Positions 1-8,829 are shown, counted from the first letter of the stretch. The stretch: DNA of 64,000 bases from Bacillus infantis NRRL B-14911 (GCF_000473245.1 NC_022524.1:1078501-1142500); one strand, 5' to 3'. Notes: a model not told the origin generated them from the sequence alone. A program made the numbers and translations.

Positions 1-86
1 CAGGGGCCGATTATTTTATGGCCAAGCCGTTCAGCCCGCTGGAGCTCCTTGAAAAGGTAGAGGAAATACTGAATGAAAATCAATGA
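1..86 (+). CDS. Response regulator receiver domain, C-terminal end (5' truncated by window)
   Basis: The frame from base 3 reads GADYFMAKPFSPLELLEKVE, the end of a CheY-like receiver domain: the conserved Lys of the KPF motif followed by the last amphipathic helix, then a TGA stop at 84-86. Nothing follows the receiver, so this is a single-domain regulator or one with its output domain on the N-terminal side. It overlaps the start of the hybrid histidine kinase by 14 bases, which suggests translational coupling and a shared signalling pathway. The rest of the gene lies outside the window. Confidence 0.85.
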   Translation, partial: GADYFMAKPFSPLELLEKVEEILNENQ

Positions 87-2943
87 TTATTTTAAAAAGA
101 GCCTATCGAGGCAGTTTGCCGGGTTAATGGGTGTCTTTATTTTCTTTTTCATTGCCGGAACGATTGTGCTGGTCATCCTGCAGCAGAACCTCAGCGATTC
201 TTATAATGAAAAGCGGGCTGAACTCGTTAAAAAGGAAGCGCTCGTCCAGGAAATCGACAGTACCTTCAATCGTGTATTCTTCGATGTAAGAGGCTATTTG
301 GCATTTGACAACGATGATATGAGGATCAGCGCACAGTCAAAGCAGCCGGAGCTGAGAAAGATGGGGAAGCAGCTGGATGAACTTGCTGCCTCCCAGGATG
401 ATAAGGCATATGCGAGAGAAGTAAGGGAGTTTATTGATTACTATTTTATTGAAAAACTGCCTGCTACGGTAAACTATTTTGAAACCGGGAGAATAGAAGA
501 GGTCAAGAGATTGGCAAGCACCGGAGCGACTGCGAGGGTAAATACTTTCCAGGATGATTCGCTTAAATATCTGCAGGGAATAAATGACCAGCTTAATGAA
601 GAAGCGGAAGGCCTGATGGAGAAGCAATCTTATATCCAGATGGGCTTTGTCTTATTCAGCTTTGTCATCCTTGTCCTTTTGGCACGGATTACCCGGGTAA
701 TGTTCCGTAGAGTCGGACAGCCGCTTGCTGACTTTGCAGCTGCTGCCAATGAGATTGCGGCAGGGCGCGAAGCAGTGATAACCGTCGAATCCAGCAGAGA
801 GGATGAACTCGGCGCATTATCGGTCGCATTCCAGAAAATGGTCTGGAGTGTGCAGGACAAAGAACAGGACCTGACTGCCCAGAATGAAGAGCTGCTCGCC
901 CAGCAGGATGAGCTCCAGGCCCAGCAGACTGAGCTGGAGGAGATGCTCGAAGCTTTGCGCGAGAACGAGCTGAAGCTGAAGCGGAGGAATGACTTGACGA
1001 ATGGAATTTCCAGCTCCCTGGACCTTCAGAGCATCCTTGACAGCATTGTGGTCAATATGTGCGGAATCATCAGTGCCGATAGAGGGATGATCGGACTTCT
1101 GAACACAAAGGCAGCAGCGGCTTACGCCATTTCAGCATCAGGTGTGGAGCAGTTTATGGACCACATTGAAAACGGGCTTCACGAAAGGCTGATCCAGTCA
1201 AAAAAATCCTTTGCCATAAAAAGGGAGCTGCTGGCTGGAGAAAAGGGTTATCATGAGGAAGTGTCCTACAGCTATGATTTATATCTGCCAGTCATTTCCT
1301 CCAAGGACGAGGTTATAGCAGTGATGCTGTTCAGCCGCTTCGGATCTCCATTCTCGGAGAAGCAGATGGATGAATATGAAGCATTATCCAGGCAGGTAGG
1401 AATCAGTCTGGACAATATCAGCTTATACAGCCAGTCAGAGGAAGAACGGAAGCTTAACAAAGATATCCTGAATACAGTCCAGGAGGGCATCCAGATGGTG
1501 AGCCGCTCAGGGGCCATCCTGCAGGCGAACCGCCAGCTGGAAGAGATGTTCACCTGCCCGGGTGCTGCCGGAAGGCTGGAAAATCTCCCATGGGAAATTT
1601 GGTCGGCCGAAATGGCAAATAAGGTTGAGCAGCCTGATGAATTTTTGGCTTTCCTTCAAAATGCGGTTCATAGTGACAGCTGTGAGATGGAGAGCATCAT
1701 CTATCAAATGAAGCAAACGGGGCAGGTCATCAAAATGTACTGCGAAGGCCTCGGGCAGGAAGATGAAAGGATCGGCACCGTGCTGGTGCATCGCGACATA
1801 ACAAAAGAATTTGAAGTCGATCAAATGAAGTCTGAGTTTGTGAGCACTGTCAGCCATGAGCTGCGCACACCGCTCGCGAGCATCCTCGGCTTCACCGAAC
1901 TGATGCTGAACAGAGAGCTGAAGCCTGATAAGCAGAAAAAATATTTGACGACCATTTATAATGAAGCCAGGAGGCTGACTTCCCTCATCAATGATTTCCT
2001 TGATGTCCAGCGGATGGAAGCCGGAAAACAGACATATGAGAAGAAATATCTCAGGCTCCTGCCAATCATTGAGCAGGTTATAGAAAAACAGCAGATCAAT
2101 ACAGATATCCACAAGATAAAAATTGATGACCGTTCTATAGGAAATGATGTGATCCTGGGAGATAAGAGCAAGGTGGAGCAGGTATTCACCAATCTGATCT
2201 CCAATGCTGTCAAATATTCTCCAGGCGGCGGGGATATAATCATCAGGCTCTATCAGGAAGATAAGTCTGTTCTGGCAGAAGTGGAAGATAAGGGCCTCGG
2301 TATACCGGAGGATGCGCTGGATAAACTGTTCACCAAATTCTACCGTGTGGATAATTCCGACAGGAGAAGGATCGGCGGTACAGGGCTCGGGCTCTCGATT
2401 GTCCAGGAAATCATGAAGGCGCACAGCGGCAGCATTTCCGTTGCCTCAAGTTATGGAAAAGGAAGCATCTTCACACTCTCATTTCCTCTGATTGAAACTG
2501 CTGAGGAACCAGGGGCTATATCAGTGCCGAAAGCCTCTGCAGAAGGCTACCGCGTTATGGTAGTGGAAGATGACCAAAGCCTGGCGGAGCTGATTATCCA
2601 GGAGCTGTCTGACAGCGGTTTCCAGGTAGTTCATTATAAAAGGGGACAGGAAGCCCTGGATTTTCTTGCCCTCCATACACCTGATGCGATCGTGCTTGAT
2701 ATCATGCTGGAGGAAGAACAGGTGGATGGCTGGAGGATCATGGAGCAGATAAAGGAAAATGACAGGCTTAAGAACATACCTATCATTGTTTCCACGGCTC
2801 TTGATGAAAAAGAAAAAGGCTTTTCGCTTGGTGCGAATGATTATTTGGTCAAGCCTTACAAGCCGAGCCAGCTGTCCAGGGCAATCATGCAGACTCTCCT
2901 CAAAATCGGCAAGGTTGGGCAGATTCTCATTCCTGAAAAATAA
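73..2943 (+). CDS. Hybrid sensor histidine kinase (TM-HAMP-coiled coil-GAF-HisKA-HATPase-REC)
   Basis: 956-residue membrane sensor. A TM helix near residues 16-36, an extracytoplasmic helical sensor of about 150 residues and a second TM near 190-207 precede a HAMP linker. Then come a Gln/Glu-rich coiled coil (about 265-305), a GAF domain (about 310-455), a PAS-like segment (about 465-570) and the kinase core. The phospho-acceptor is His595 in SHELRTP; the N box (NLISNAVKYSPGG), G1 (DKGLGIP) and G2 (GGTGLGLS) follow. A C-terminal receiver domain starts near 825, with the phosphorylatable Asp876 in VLDIM and the KPYKPS lysine. The gene overlaps the upstream receiver-type regulator, so the two probably form a phosphorelay. 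The input signal is not evident. A strong terminator follows directly. Confidence 0.93.
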   Translation: MKINDYFKKSLSRQFAGLMGVFIFFFIAGTIVLVILQQNLSDSYNEKRAELVKKEALVQEIDSTFNRVFFDVRGYLAFDNDDMRISAQSKQPELRKMGKQLDELAASQDDKAYAREVREFIDYYFIEKLPATVNYFETGRIEEVKRLASTGATARVNTFQDDSLKYLQGINDQLNEEAEGLMEKQSYIQMGFVLFSFVILVLLARITRVMFRRVGQPLADFAAAANEIAAGREAVITVESSREDELGALSVAFQKMVWSVQDKEQDLTAQNEELLAQQDELQAQQTELEEMLEALRENELKLKRRNDLTNGISSSLDLQSILDSIVVNMCGIISADRGMIGLLNTKAAAAYAISASGVEQFMDHIENGLHERLIQSKKSFAIKRELLAGEKGYHEEVSYSYDLYLPVISSKDEVIAVMLFSRFGSPFSEKQMDEYEALSRQVGISLDNISLYSQSEEERKLNKDILNTVQEGIQMVSRSGAILQANRQLEEMFTCPGAAGRLENLPWEIWSAEMANKVEQPDEFLAFLQNAVHSDSCEMESIIYQMKQTGQVIKMYCEGLGQEDERIGTVLVHRDITKEFEVDQMKSEFVSTVSHELRTPLASILGFTELMLNRELKPDKQKKYLTTIYNEARRLTSLINDFLDVQRMEAGKQTYEKKYLRLLPIIEQVIEKQQINTDIHKIKIDDRSIGNDVILGDKSKVEQVFTNLISNAVKYSPGGGDIIIRLYQEDKSVLAEVEDKGLGIPEDALDKLFTKFYRVDNSDRRRIGGTGLGLSIVQEIMKAHSGSISVASSYGKGSIFTLSFPLIETAEEPGAISVPKASAEGYRVMVVEDDQSLAELIIQELSDSGFQVVHYKRGQEALDFLALHTPDAIVLDIMLEEEQVDGWRIMEQIKENDRLKNIPIIVSTALDEKEKGFSLGANDYLVKPYKPSQLSRAIMQTLLKIGKVGQILIPEK

Positions 2944-2950
2944 GAACAGA

Positions 2951-3003
2951 CAAACAAGCACCCCGGCTGCAGGTTCTGCCTGCAGATTGAGGGTGCTTGT
3001 TTG
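2951..3003 (+). terminator. Rho-independent terminator after hybrid kinase
   Basis: A 13-bp outer stem (caaacaagcaccc pairing with gggtgcttgtttg) encloses an inner stem ggctgcagg/cctgcag, just after the stop codon. The U tract is short. Confidence 0.75.
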
Positions 3004-3152
3004 CTGTCCCAGCCTCATTTTTATATAGTAGTCCTCTTAGATAGAAGCAATCTTAACCAAGCTGCAGTGCGCATATATTTGCGCAAGAGCTCATATATAA
3101 GAAGTGCTTTAAAATATATTGCAAGAAAGGAGGATATCCAGGCAATCCCGAT

Positions 3153-3181
3153 TTGACAGATGGGAATATATGAAATAAAGT
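3153..3181 (+). promoter_or_regulatory. tcyP promoter with possible CymR half-site
   Basis: TTGACA (3153-3158), a 17-base spacer and TAAAGT (3176-3181) form a SigA-type promoter. The spacer contains atgggaatat, close to the ATNGGAAWTT half of the CymR box that controls cystine uptake genes in B. subtilis; the other half is poorly matched. The promoter argues against the upstream in-frame GTG at 3182 as the tcyP start. Confidence 0.55.
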
Positions 3182-3211
3182 GTGTTTATAGAAAATATTA
3201 GGAGGGATAGT

Positions 3212-4600
3212 ATGTCTGCGGTATATATTATAGTGAATATTGCCATTATGCTTTTATTGATTTATGGGCTATATGTGATGCAGAAAAAACATATATCGTT
3301 CTCCAAGCGTGTATTCACTGCACTTGGAGCGGGGATTATATTCGGCTTTGCCCTGCAGTTCATTTACGGATCCGGTTCGGAAGTAATCGCCGAGTCGGCT
3401 GAGTGGTTCAATCTTGCCGGGGGAGGATATGTCAGATTTCTGCAAATGATTGTCATGCCGCTCGTCTTTATTTCAATCCTGGCTGCTTTTACGAAACTGA
3501 AGCTGACCAATAATATTGGAAAAATCAGCACCCTGATCCTTGGGATCCTGGTTGGGACCACGGCAATTGCGGCTGCTGTCGGCATCACTGCCGCGCTTGG
3601 CTTTGATCTGGAGGCAGTGCAGATTACACAGGGAGAAGCGGAATCTGCAAGGGCTGAACAGCTTGAGCAGCGGTACGGGGAAATTCAGGACCGCACTTTC
3701 CCGCAGCAAATACTGGTTCTTCTGCCTGCCAATCCATTTCTGGATTTCACAGGTGCGCGGCCTACGTCCACCATTTCTGTTGTTATATTTGCCGCCTTCC
3801 TGGGGATTGCCTATCTTGGCGTAAAACGGAAAACACCTGAGCATGCGGAGCTTTTTGCGAGAATAGTAGATTCTTTTTACAGCATTATCATGAGGGTCGT
3901 TACATTGATTCTCCGCCTTACGCCATACGGGGTTCTGGCCATCATGGCAAAGACCGCGGCTACCAGCGATCTTGATAGCATCCTGAATCTTGGCAAATTT
4001 GTCGTTGCTTCCTATGCAGCTCTCATTGTTATGTTCCTGATTCACCTGCTGCTGCTGATATTGGCAGGCCTGAATCCTGTCACTTACATGAAAAAAGCTT
4101 TCCCTGTCCTGGCTTTTGCCTTCACATCCAGGACGAGTGCTGGAGCACTGCCGCTGAATATTAAAACTCAGCGGTCACTCGGGGTATCTGAAGGGATAGC
4201 CAACTTCTCAGGTTCATTCGGCCTTACTATCGGCCAAAACGGATGTGCCGGAATTTATCCGGCGATGCTGGCAGTCATGATTGCGCCTACAGTAGGGATC
4301 GACCCTCTTTCACCGTCATTCCTGCTGTCTGTCATCGCCATCGTCGCCATCAGTTCTTTTGGCGTAGCAGGCGTAGGCGGCGGAGCTACCTTTGCGGCAC
4401 TGCTTGTCCTTTCAGCACTCAATCTGCCGGTAGGGCTTGCAGGCCTGCTCATTTCCATCGAGCCCCTCATTGATATGGGGCGGACAGCGGTCAATGTATC
4501 CGGAAGCATGACATCCGGCATTCTCACAAGCCGTTTGACTGGGGACATTGATACTGCAGCTTATAATGATGCTGCTAATAAAATTGAAGCAGAAGCTTGA
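3212..4600 (+). CDS. tcyP: L-cystine symporter TcyP (dicarboxylate/amino acid:cation symporter family)
   Basis: A 462-residue polytopic membrane protein that imports cystine with a cation. The whole sequence resembles B. subtilis TcyP (about 463 residues), including the N-terminal MQKKH.SF.KRVFTALG segment, ARPTSTISVVIFAAF, the hairpin-loop serine region FAFTSRTSAGALPLNI, SIGQNGCAGIYPA-like GLTIGQNGCAG and the substrate-site helix EPLIDMGRTAVNVSGSM. Start ATG 3212 is chosen because AGGAGGG ends 5 bases upstream and because the alternative GTG at 3182 overlaps the promoter. It is monocistronic, with a terminator after it. The sulfur-regulator motif in its promoter fits a role in cysteine supply. 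Confidence 0.95.
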   Translation: MSAVYIIVNIAIMLLLIYGLYVMQKKHISFSKRVFTALGAGIIFGFALQFIYGSGSEVIAESAEWFNLAGGGYVRFLQMIVMPLVFISILAAFTKLKLTNNIGKISTLILGILVGTTAIAAAVGITAALGFDLEAVQITQGEAESARAEQLEQRYGEIQDRTFPQQILVLLPANPFLDFTGARPTSTISVVIFAAFLGIAYLGVKRKTPEHAELFARIVDSFYSIIMRVVTLILRLTPYGVLAIMAKTAATSDLDSILNLGKFVVASYAALIVMFLIHLLLLILAGLNPVTYMKKAFPVLAFAFTSRTSAGALPLNIKTQRSLGVSEGIANFSGSFGLTIGQNGCAGIYPAMLAVMIAPTVGIDPLSPSFLLSVIAIVAISSFGVAGVGGGATFAALLVLSALNLPVGLAGLLISIEPLIDMGRTAVNVSGSMTSGILTSRLTGDIDTAAYNDAANKIEAEA

Positions 4601-4604
4601 TTGG

Positions 4605-4633
4605 AAAGGCCGGGGGGCTCCCTCGGCTTTTTC
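4605..4633 (+). terminator. Rho-independent terminator after tcyP
   Basis: AAAGGCCG pairs with CGGCTTTTT (one bulged G), closing over a GGGG/TCCC inner stem and followed by a short U run. Confidence 0.65.
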
Positions 4634-4704
4634 TGTATAAAAACGAAATGAGTGGCAGAAGAACGCATGTCCCATTACAATTAAGGAAAAAAAGGAGTTC
4701 GGAC

Positions 4705-5451
4705 GTGAAAATGGATAACTTTGAAGAATATGAAGATCCTGTTTTATATGATATTGAGAACAGCTGGACAGGGGAGCTGCATCTGCTGCTGGAGCTTTTG
4801 GAAGGTAAAAGGGGGCCGGTCATCGACCTGGCATGCGGGACAGGGAGGCTCGCTATCCCGCTGGCTGAAAAGGGTTTTGAAGTGACAGGCGTCGATATAC
4901 ATAAAGGCATGCTCGGCAGGGCGGCTGAAAAAGCGAAAGGGCTTCCCATCAAATGGATCTGCGGGGATGTAAGATCGGTGGATCTGGATTTGAAGTCTGG
5001 GCTAGTTTACATGTCCGGCAATTCCTTTCAGCATTTTTTGACCAATCAAGACCAGAACAGACTGCTGGAAGCCGTTGTAAACCATCTGGACAAAAGCGGG
5101 CTGTTTATCTTCGATACCCGTTTTCCTTCTGCAGAAGAATTGCTTCAGCCTGAAGGAGAGGAATATTGGAAAACCATCACTGGAAAAAGCGGGGAGCAAA
5201 TAAAGGTTTCTACGATAAGCAAATACGACAAGTTAACACAGATCCAGCATTACCAGACAATCCGAAGGAGCGATCTGGAAGAGACAGTAAAGAATATTTT
5301 TCTGAGATATACATATCCGCAGGAAATGGAACGTCTGCTTGAAAGCTGCCGCCTGGAGATAATCCAGGTCTATGGAGGCTGGGACAAAAGGGCGCTGACT
5401 GCCCGGTCTGAATCCTTGGTCTATGTATGCAAACTGGCTGAAGAAGCCTGA
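4705..5451 (+). CDS. Class I SAM-dependent methyltransferase
   Basis: A 248-residue cytosolic protein with the Rossmann methyltransferase fold: motif I VIDLACGTGRLAIPLA (about residues 37-52), the acidic end of strand 2 in VTGVDIHKGML, and a motif-IV-like segment VYMSGNSFQHFL. C-terminal residues contain FLRYTYPQEMERLLESC, a pattern common in the Methyltransf_25 group. The substrate cannot be told. GTG 4705 is preferred as start because AAAGGAG lies 7 bases upstream; ATG 4711 is the alternative and would remove two residues. The last codons and the stop form one arm of a long hairpin shared with the convergent yitT-type gene. Confidence 0.85.
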   Translation: MKMDNFEEYEDPVLYDIENSWTGELHLLLELLEGKRGPVIDLACGTGRLAIPLAEKGFEVTGVDIHKGMLGRAAEKAKGLPIKWICGDVRSVDLDLKSGLVYMSGNSFQHFLTNQDQNRLLEAVVNHLDKSGLFIFDTRFPSAEELLQPEGEEYWKTITGKSGEQIKVSTISKYDKLTQIQHYQTIRRSDLEETVKNIFLRYTYPQEMERLLESCRLEIIQVYGGWDKRALTARSESLVYVCKLAEEA

Positions 5452-5475
5452 TACAGGCTCCTTCAGCCAGTTTGC
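5429..5475. terminator. Bidirectional terminator embedded in the 3' end of the methyltransferase gene
   Basis: A 22-bp stem with a single mismatch (arms 5429-5450 and 5454-5475) and a 3-base loop. Its left arm encodes the last seven residues of the methyltransferase. It lies between two convergent genes, but there is no good U tract on the + side. Confidence 0.7.
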
Positions 5476-5480
5476 CGGGG

Positions 5481-6062
5481 CTATGCCCCTGCTGCTGAAT
5501 GCCGGCCCCGATTCATCATGATCGTCAGGATTGCCACACTGATGATGGTCAGGAACGAATAGAAAAAATGCGTCCATCCGACTGCTTTGATTCCTGATGA
5601 AATAATCAGCGCATCCATCATAAAGATGATCAGACCCACATTGACAGAAAATGCTTTTGAGAGAAGCTGTGCAAGCAGATCAGAGCCGCATGTGCTTGTG
5701 TCATACCGGAGCATGAGTCCGATTCCGCAGCCGACCAGTATTCCTCCAATAACAGCGCTTGGCAGTATCCCCAGCGGCATGGTTCCTTTGATAGGTTCAA
5801 AGAGGTCAATAAAAATAGAGGAAGCCAGCAGACCGGACAAACTGTAAAAGAAATACTTGCGGTGATAAAACCAGGCCACTGTATAAACAGGGATGCTGAG
5901 GCATACCAAAGACAGGCCCGGGGGGAAATCATAATAATAGTGCAGAATCAGGCCAAGCCCGATAAAACCGCCATCCAGCAGATGATGAGGAATGATGAAG
6001 CCATTGATGCCAATCCCCATTAGAAAGCTTCCCATTATGATAGCAGTCATTTTATGTACCAT
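5481..6062 (-). CDS. YitT family integral membrane protein (short form)
   Basis: A 193-residue protein with five or six predicted membrane segments, matching the YitT membrane domain: GINGFIIPHHLLDGGFIGLGLI near the N-terminus, a GILPSAVIGGILVGCGIGLML segment, and the family's RYDTSTCGSDLLAQLL loop, which is usually followed by GxxxxxxD. Most YitT proteins carry a soluble DUF2179 domain after the membrane part; it is absent here, as in the shorter YitE-like paralogues. The function of the family is unknown. The gene stands alone, convergent with the methyltransferase gene. Confidence 0.85.
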   Translation of the reverse strand: MVHKMTAIIMGSFLMGIGINGFIIPHHLLDGGFIGLGLILHYYYDFPPGLSLVCLSIPVYTVAWFYHRKYFFYSLSGLLASSIFIDLFEPIKGTMPLGILPSAVIGGILVGCGIGLMLRYDTSTCGSDLLAQLLSKAFSVNVGLIIFMMDALIISSGIKAVGWTHFFYSFLTIISVAILTIMMNRGRHSAAGA

Positions 6063-6406
6063 CTCTCACATCACCTTATCTTGTCCTGTCCTATAAAGAA
6101 AAGTATGTGCGAATTGTACATTTAGAACGTCACCTTAAGGGTCATAAATTGAAAGCTGAGACTGGAAGGCTTCTGTTCAATCCTGCTCCTGCAGCTGCTG
6201 ACAAGGCAGTAATTTTCAGTAGAAGAGGGAGGAAAATAACAGGAAGATACAGCCCGTACTCCTATATTTGTCGGGCGCTGCTGCCCATGTTCCAAAAGTT
6301 GGTAATGGGTGATTGGTATCTTTTCGCGAAAATATCAGCTATAATGCCCACTATATAAGAAAATTATAGAAATAGCCCTTATCAGGAGGGCGAAAGGGGA
6401 CGGATC
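6063..6406 (+). other. Intergenic region with likely promoter of the SurA-like lipoprotein gene
   Basis: No coding potential is visible. A consensus TATAAT sits at 6340-6345, and just upstream lies a perfect 12-base palindrome, TTTTCGCGAAAA (6321-6332), placed where a repressor or activator could act. The -35 match is weak. A second AT-rich stretch precedes the ribosome binding site AAAGGGGA. Confidence 0.45.
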
Positions 6407-7162
6407 ATGAAGAAGATTAAATGGACGATGCTGGCAGTCTTGACCGCTGCCGTTTTAACTGCTTGCGGCGGGAACGAGGACAATGCTCAATCAGAAGATA
6501 AGAATGCAAGCAAGCAGGAAGAGAAGAGCCAGGAGGCCAGCATGAAGGAAATGCAGGAAAAACTGGACAAGCAAAAAGTCGATGAAAAAGAAACCGTTGC
6601 TGTTGTCAATGATGATAAAATTCTGGGCAAGGATTTTAACGGTATGCTCCAGAATGCTCAAATGAGCTACCAGATGAGCGGACAGGATCCAACTACCAAG
6701 GAAGCCTCAGAACAAATTAAGCAGCAGACAATAGACAGCCTGGTCGGACAAAGCTTAATCATGCAGGAAGCCGCTGAAAAAGGCTACAAGGCCTCAGAAG
6801 AAGAGGTGCAGGGCCAGCTGGATGAAATAAAGAAACAATACGAAGGCGATGACAAGAAATTTGCCGCTGCCCTAAAGGATGCGGGATTGACTGAAGAAGA
6901 GCTGAAGGGGCAAATCAGCGATTCTATCGTATCAAATAAGTATATCGATAAAGAAATTAAAGCAGATGCCGCTACAGAAGAAGAAGTAAAAGCATATTAT
7001 GATCAAGTGAAAGCATCAACACCTGAAGGGCAATCAGTTCCGGAATACGAAGAAATAAAAACAAAAATCCAGGAACAGCTTAACGACCAAAAGAAACAGG
7101 AAGTACTGGTCAAACAGGTTGAAGATCTGAAAAAGGATGCCAAGGTTGAAGTACTGATATAA
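6407..7162 (+). CDS. SurA/PrsA-like chaperone lipoprotein without a PPIase domain
   Basis: A 251-residue lipoprotein: positively charged start MKKIKW, hydrophobic core, lipobox LTAC with lipidated Cys20, then an acidic, Lys/Glu-rich linker. Residues about 60-200 match the SurA N-terminal chaperone domain (VAVVNDDKILGKDFNGML, QTIDSLVGQSLIMQEAAEKGYKAS). Full PrsA proteins continue with a parvulin rotamase domain; here the protein ends after a short helical tail. It is therefore likely a holdase-type folding factor on the outer face of the membrane rather than an isomerase. It is transcribed alone and ends at a strong terminator. Confidence 0.88.
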   Translation: MKKIKWTMLAVLTAAVLTACGGNEDNAQSEDKNASKQEEKSQEASMKEMQEKLDKQKVDEKETVAVVNDDKILGKDFNGMLQNAQMSYQMSGQDPTTKEASEQIKQQTIDSLVGQSLIMQEAAEKGYKASEEEVQGQLDEIKKQYEGDDKKFAAALKDAGLTEEELKGQISDSIVSNKYIDKEIKADAATEEEVKAYYDQVKASTPEGQSVPEYEEIKTKIQEQLNDQKKQEVLVKQVEDLKKDAKVEVLI

Positions 7163-7165
7163 AAG

Positions 7166-7197
7166 AAAGAGCAGCTGCATATGCAGCTGCTCTTTTT
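7166..7197 (+). terminator. Rho-independent terminator after SurA-like gene
   Basis: A perfect palindrome (AAAGAGCAGCTGCAT paired with its complement) followed by U5. Confidence 0.9.
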
Positions 7198-7200
7198 GTC

Positions 7201-7325
7201 ATTTCGATTGGTCCAGCTCCAAAGCCTAGCCCCTCGAGTCATAAGCCACGCCAGAATTAAAGGCAAAGAACGCCTTTTATTCTGGCGCGTCTTATGCTTG
7301 TCGGGGCTGAGCAAGGCTTTTCCGC
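7201..7325. repeat. Dispersed hairpin repeat, copy A
   Basis: First of two tandem copies of an approximately 124-bp element that begins atttcgattggtccagctcc and ends ccgc. Its centre folds into a long stem: TCATAAGC with the later CTTATGCTTG region, and GCCAGAAttAAAGGC with GCCTTTTaTTCTGGC around the loop aaagaac. The tagctcc...ctcgag core resembles a repeat that I recall from many Bacillaceae intergenic regions. Confidence 0.75.
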
Positions 7326-7448
7326 ATTTCGATTTGTCCAGCTCCGGCTCCTAGGTGCTCGAGTCATAAGCCACTTTGGAACCGAAGGCAAAGAACGCCT
7401 TCAATTCCAAAGCGTCTTATGCTTGTCGCACCTGAACAGTGCCTCCGC
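7326..7448. repeat. Dispersed hairpin repeat, copy B
   Basis: Second tandem copy, directly abutting copy A. The outer sequence and the loop aaagaac are conserved, but the stem is different (CTTTGGAAccGAAGGC with GCCTTCaaTTCCAAAG), so pairing is kept while sequence changes. The pair fills the space between two convergent genes. Confidence 0.75.
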
Positions 7449-7455
7449 ATTTCTA

Positions 7456-8757
7456 TCAATGCGGCAAAAACGCCAGCTGATAAAAGAACAATACGGCAAA
7501 AAGGTAAACAAGCGGGTGGACGTCGCGCCATTTTCCTTTTACGATTTTCATCAGCGGGTAGGAGATGAAGCCAAGTGCGATGCCTGTTGCGATGCTTGAT
7601 GTCAGCGGCATGCTCAGGATGATCAGGAAGGCAGGGAATGCTTCATCCAGCTCATTCCATTTAATATGCGAAATGCTCCCCATCATCAGGCTGCCGACAA
7701 TGATCAGTGCTGGTGCAGTGATGGCCGAAAGTCCGGATACCGCGCTTACGAGCGGACCGAAAAAGGCTGCAAGGACAAACAGACCAGCTACAGTCAGGGA
7801 GGTCAGGCCGGTCCGGCCGCCTGCGGCTACTCCTGAAGAAGATTCAATATATGCGGAGGTCGGGCTTGTACCGAACATTGCACCGATTGTGGTAGCGATG
7901 CTGTCAGAAAGAAGCGCCTCCCTCGCCCGCGGCATGGTATTGCCTTTCATGAGCCCGGCCTGCTGGGCCACGCCGATCATTGTTCCTGTTGTATCGAAGA
8001 TCGTAACAAGCAGGAAAGAGAAGACGACTGCATACAGACTATGCTGGAAGACTTCCGCAAATGCTGACAGCGGATTGGCAATGATCAGGCCATCAGGAAG
8101 TGACGGCAGTGAAACAAATCCTTGCTCAAAGCTGAGCTGGCCGGTGAAAAAGGCAATCAGTCCGGTAGCGATCATTCCGAAAAACATTGCGCCATTTACA
8201 TTCAATACCATAAGGACGAGTGTGACGGCCAGGCCGATAAGCGCAAGCACGGCAGATGGCTGATGAAGGTCCCCAAGTGCTACCAGATTGGTCGGATGGC
8301 TTGTAATGATGCCCGTAAGCCGCAGTCCGATAAAGGCAATGAACAAGCCGATCCCGGCCGTGATGCCATGCTTCAGATTTTCAGGAATCGCTTCAATCAG
8401 CTTCTTCCGGAAAGGGGTCAATGACAGGATGATAAAGATGATCCCGGCAACGAAAACGGCTGCAAATGCCGTCATATAATCAATATTTCCATGAGTGCCC
8501 ACAACTGAATAGGCGAAATACGCATTCAAGCCCATTCCAGGGGCGATGGCTATCGGGTAATTGGCGAACAGGGCCATCCACAATGTCCCGGCAACAGCAG
8601 CAATGATGGTCGCTGTGAATACTTGCTCAAAAGGAACACCTGCATCTGAAAGGATGACAGGATTGACGACTACAATATAAACCATCGTCAAAAACGTTGT
8701 GATGCCTGCTAGAACCTCTGTTTTCACATTGGTTTGATAATCTTTAAGTTTAAACAT
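7456..8757 (-). CDS. pbuO: NCS2/AzgA-type purine permease (PbuO/PbuG group)
   Basis: A 433-residue permease with about 12-14 membrane segments that imports guanine/hypoxanthine-type purines by proton symport. Family signatures: NPVILSDAGVPFEQVFTATI, the substrate-site motif NYPIAIAPGMGLNAYFAYSV, and FDTTGTMIGVAQQAGLM and GTSPTSAYIESSSGVAAGGRTG later in the protein. The N-terminus MFKLKDYQTNVKTE looks closer to B. subtilis PbuO than to PbuG, so the symbol is tentative. ATG 8757 is chosen over upstream in-frame codons because GGAGG precedes it at the right distance. A PurR operator overlaps its promoter, which supports a purine role. Confidence 0.9.
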   Translation of the reverse strand: MFKLKDYQTNVKTEVLAGITTFLTMVYIVVVNPVILSDAGVPFEQVFTATIIAAVAGTLWMALFANYPIAIAPGMGLNAYFAYSVVGTHGNIDYMTAFAAVFVAGIIFIILSLTPFRKKLIEAIPENLKHGITAGIGLFIAFIGLRLTGIITSHPTNLVALGDLHQPSAVLALIGLAVTLVLMVLNVNGAMFFGMIATGLIAFFTGQLSFEQGFVSLPSLPDGLIIANPLSAFAEVFQHSLYAVVFSFLLVTIFDTTGTMIGVAQQAGLMKGNTMPRAREALLSDSIATTIGAMFGTSPTSAYIESSSGVAAGGRTGLTSLTVAGLFVLAAFFGPLVSAVSGLSAITAPALIIVGSLMMGSISHIKWNELDEAFPAFLIILSMPLTSSIATGIALGFISYPLMKIVKGKWRDVHPLVYLFAVLFFYQLAFLPH

Positions 8758-8770
8758 AAAAAACCTCCGG

Positions 8771-8829
8771 AAATACGAACATTTAAAAAGCACAAATAAT
8801 ATAATATTCGTTTTTATAATGAAATTCAA
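8771..8829 (-). promoter_or_regulatory. pbuO promoter with PurR operator (two inverted PurBoxes)
   Basis: On the minus strand: -35 TTGAAT (8829-8824), 17-base spacer, -10 TATTAT (8806-8801). One PurBox (aaaaacgaatatt, complement of 8803-8815) overlaps the -10; a second, inverted one (AAATACGAACATTT on the + strand) lies at 8771-8784. The arrangement matches B. subtilis PurR operators. No purine-riboswitch core was seen in the leader. Confidence 0.8.

Noticed and set aside
1507-2424. Long open frame (305 codons) on the minus strand inside the hybrid kinase gene
   Set aside because: It lies opposite well-conserved kinase domains, has no ribosome binding site and no recognisable protein sequence; it is a frame shadow.
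6107-6358. 83-codon plus-strand frame before the SurA-like gene
   Set aside because: No ribosome binding site, no recognisable domain, and it covers the probable promoter.
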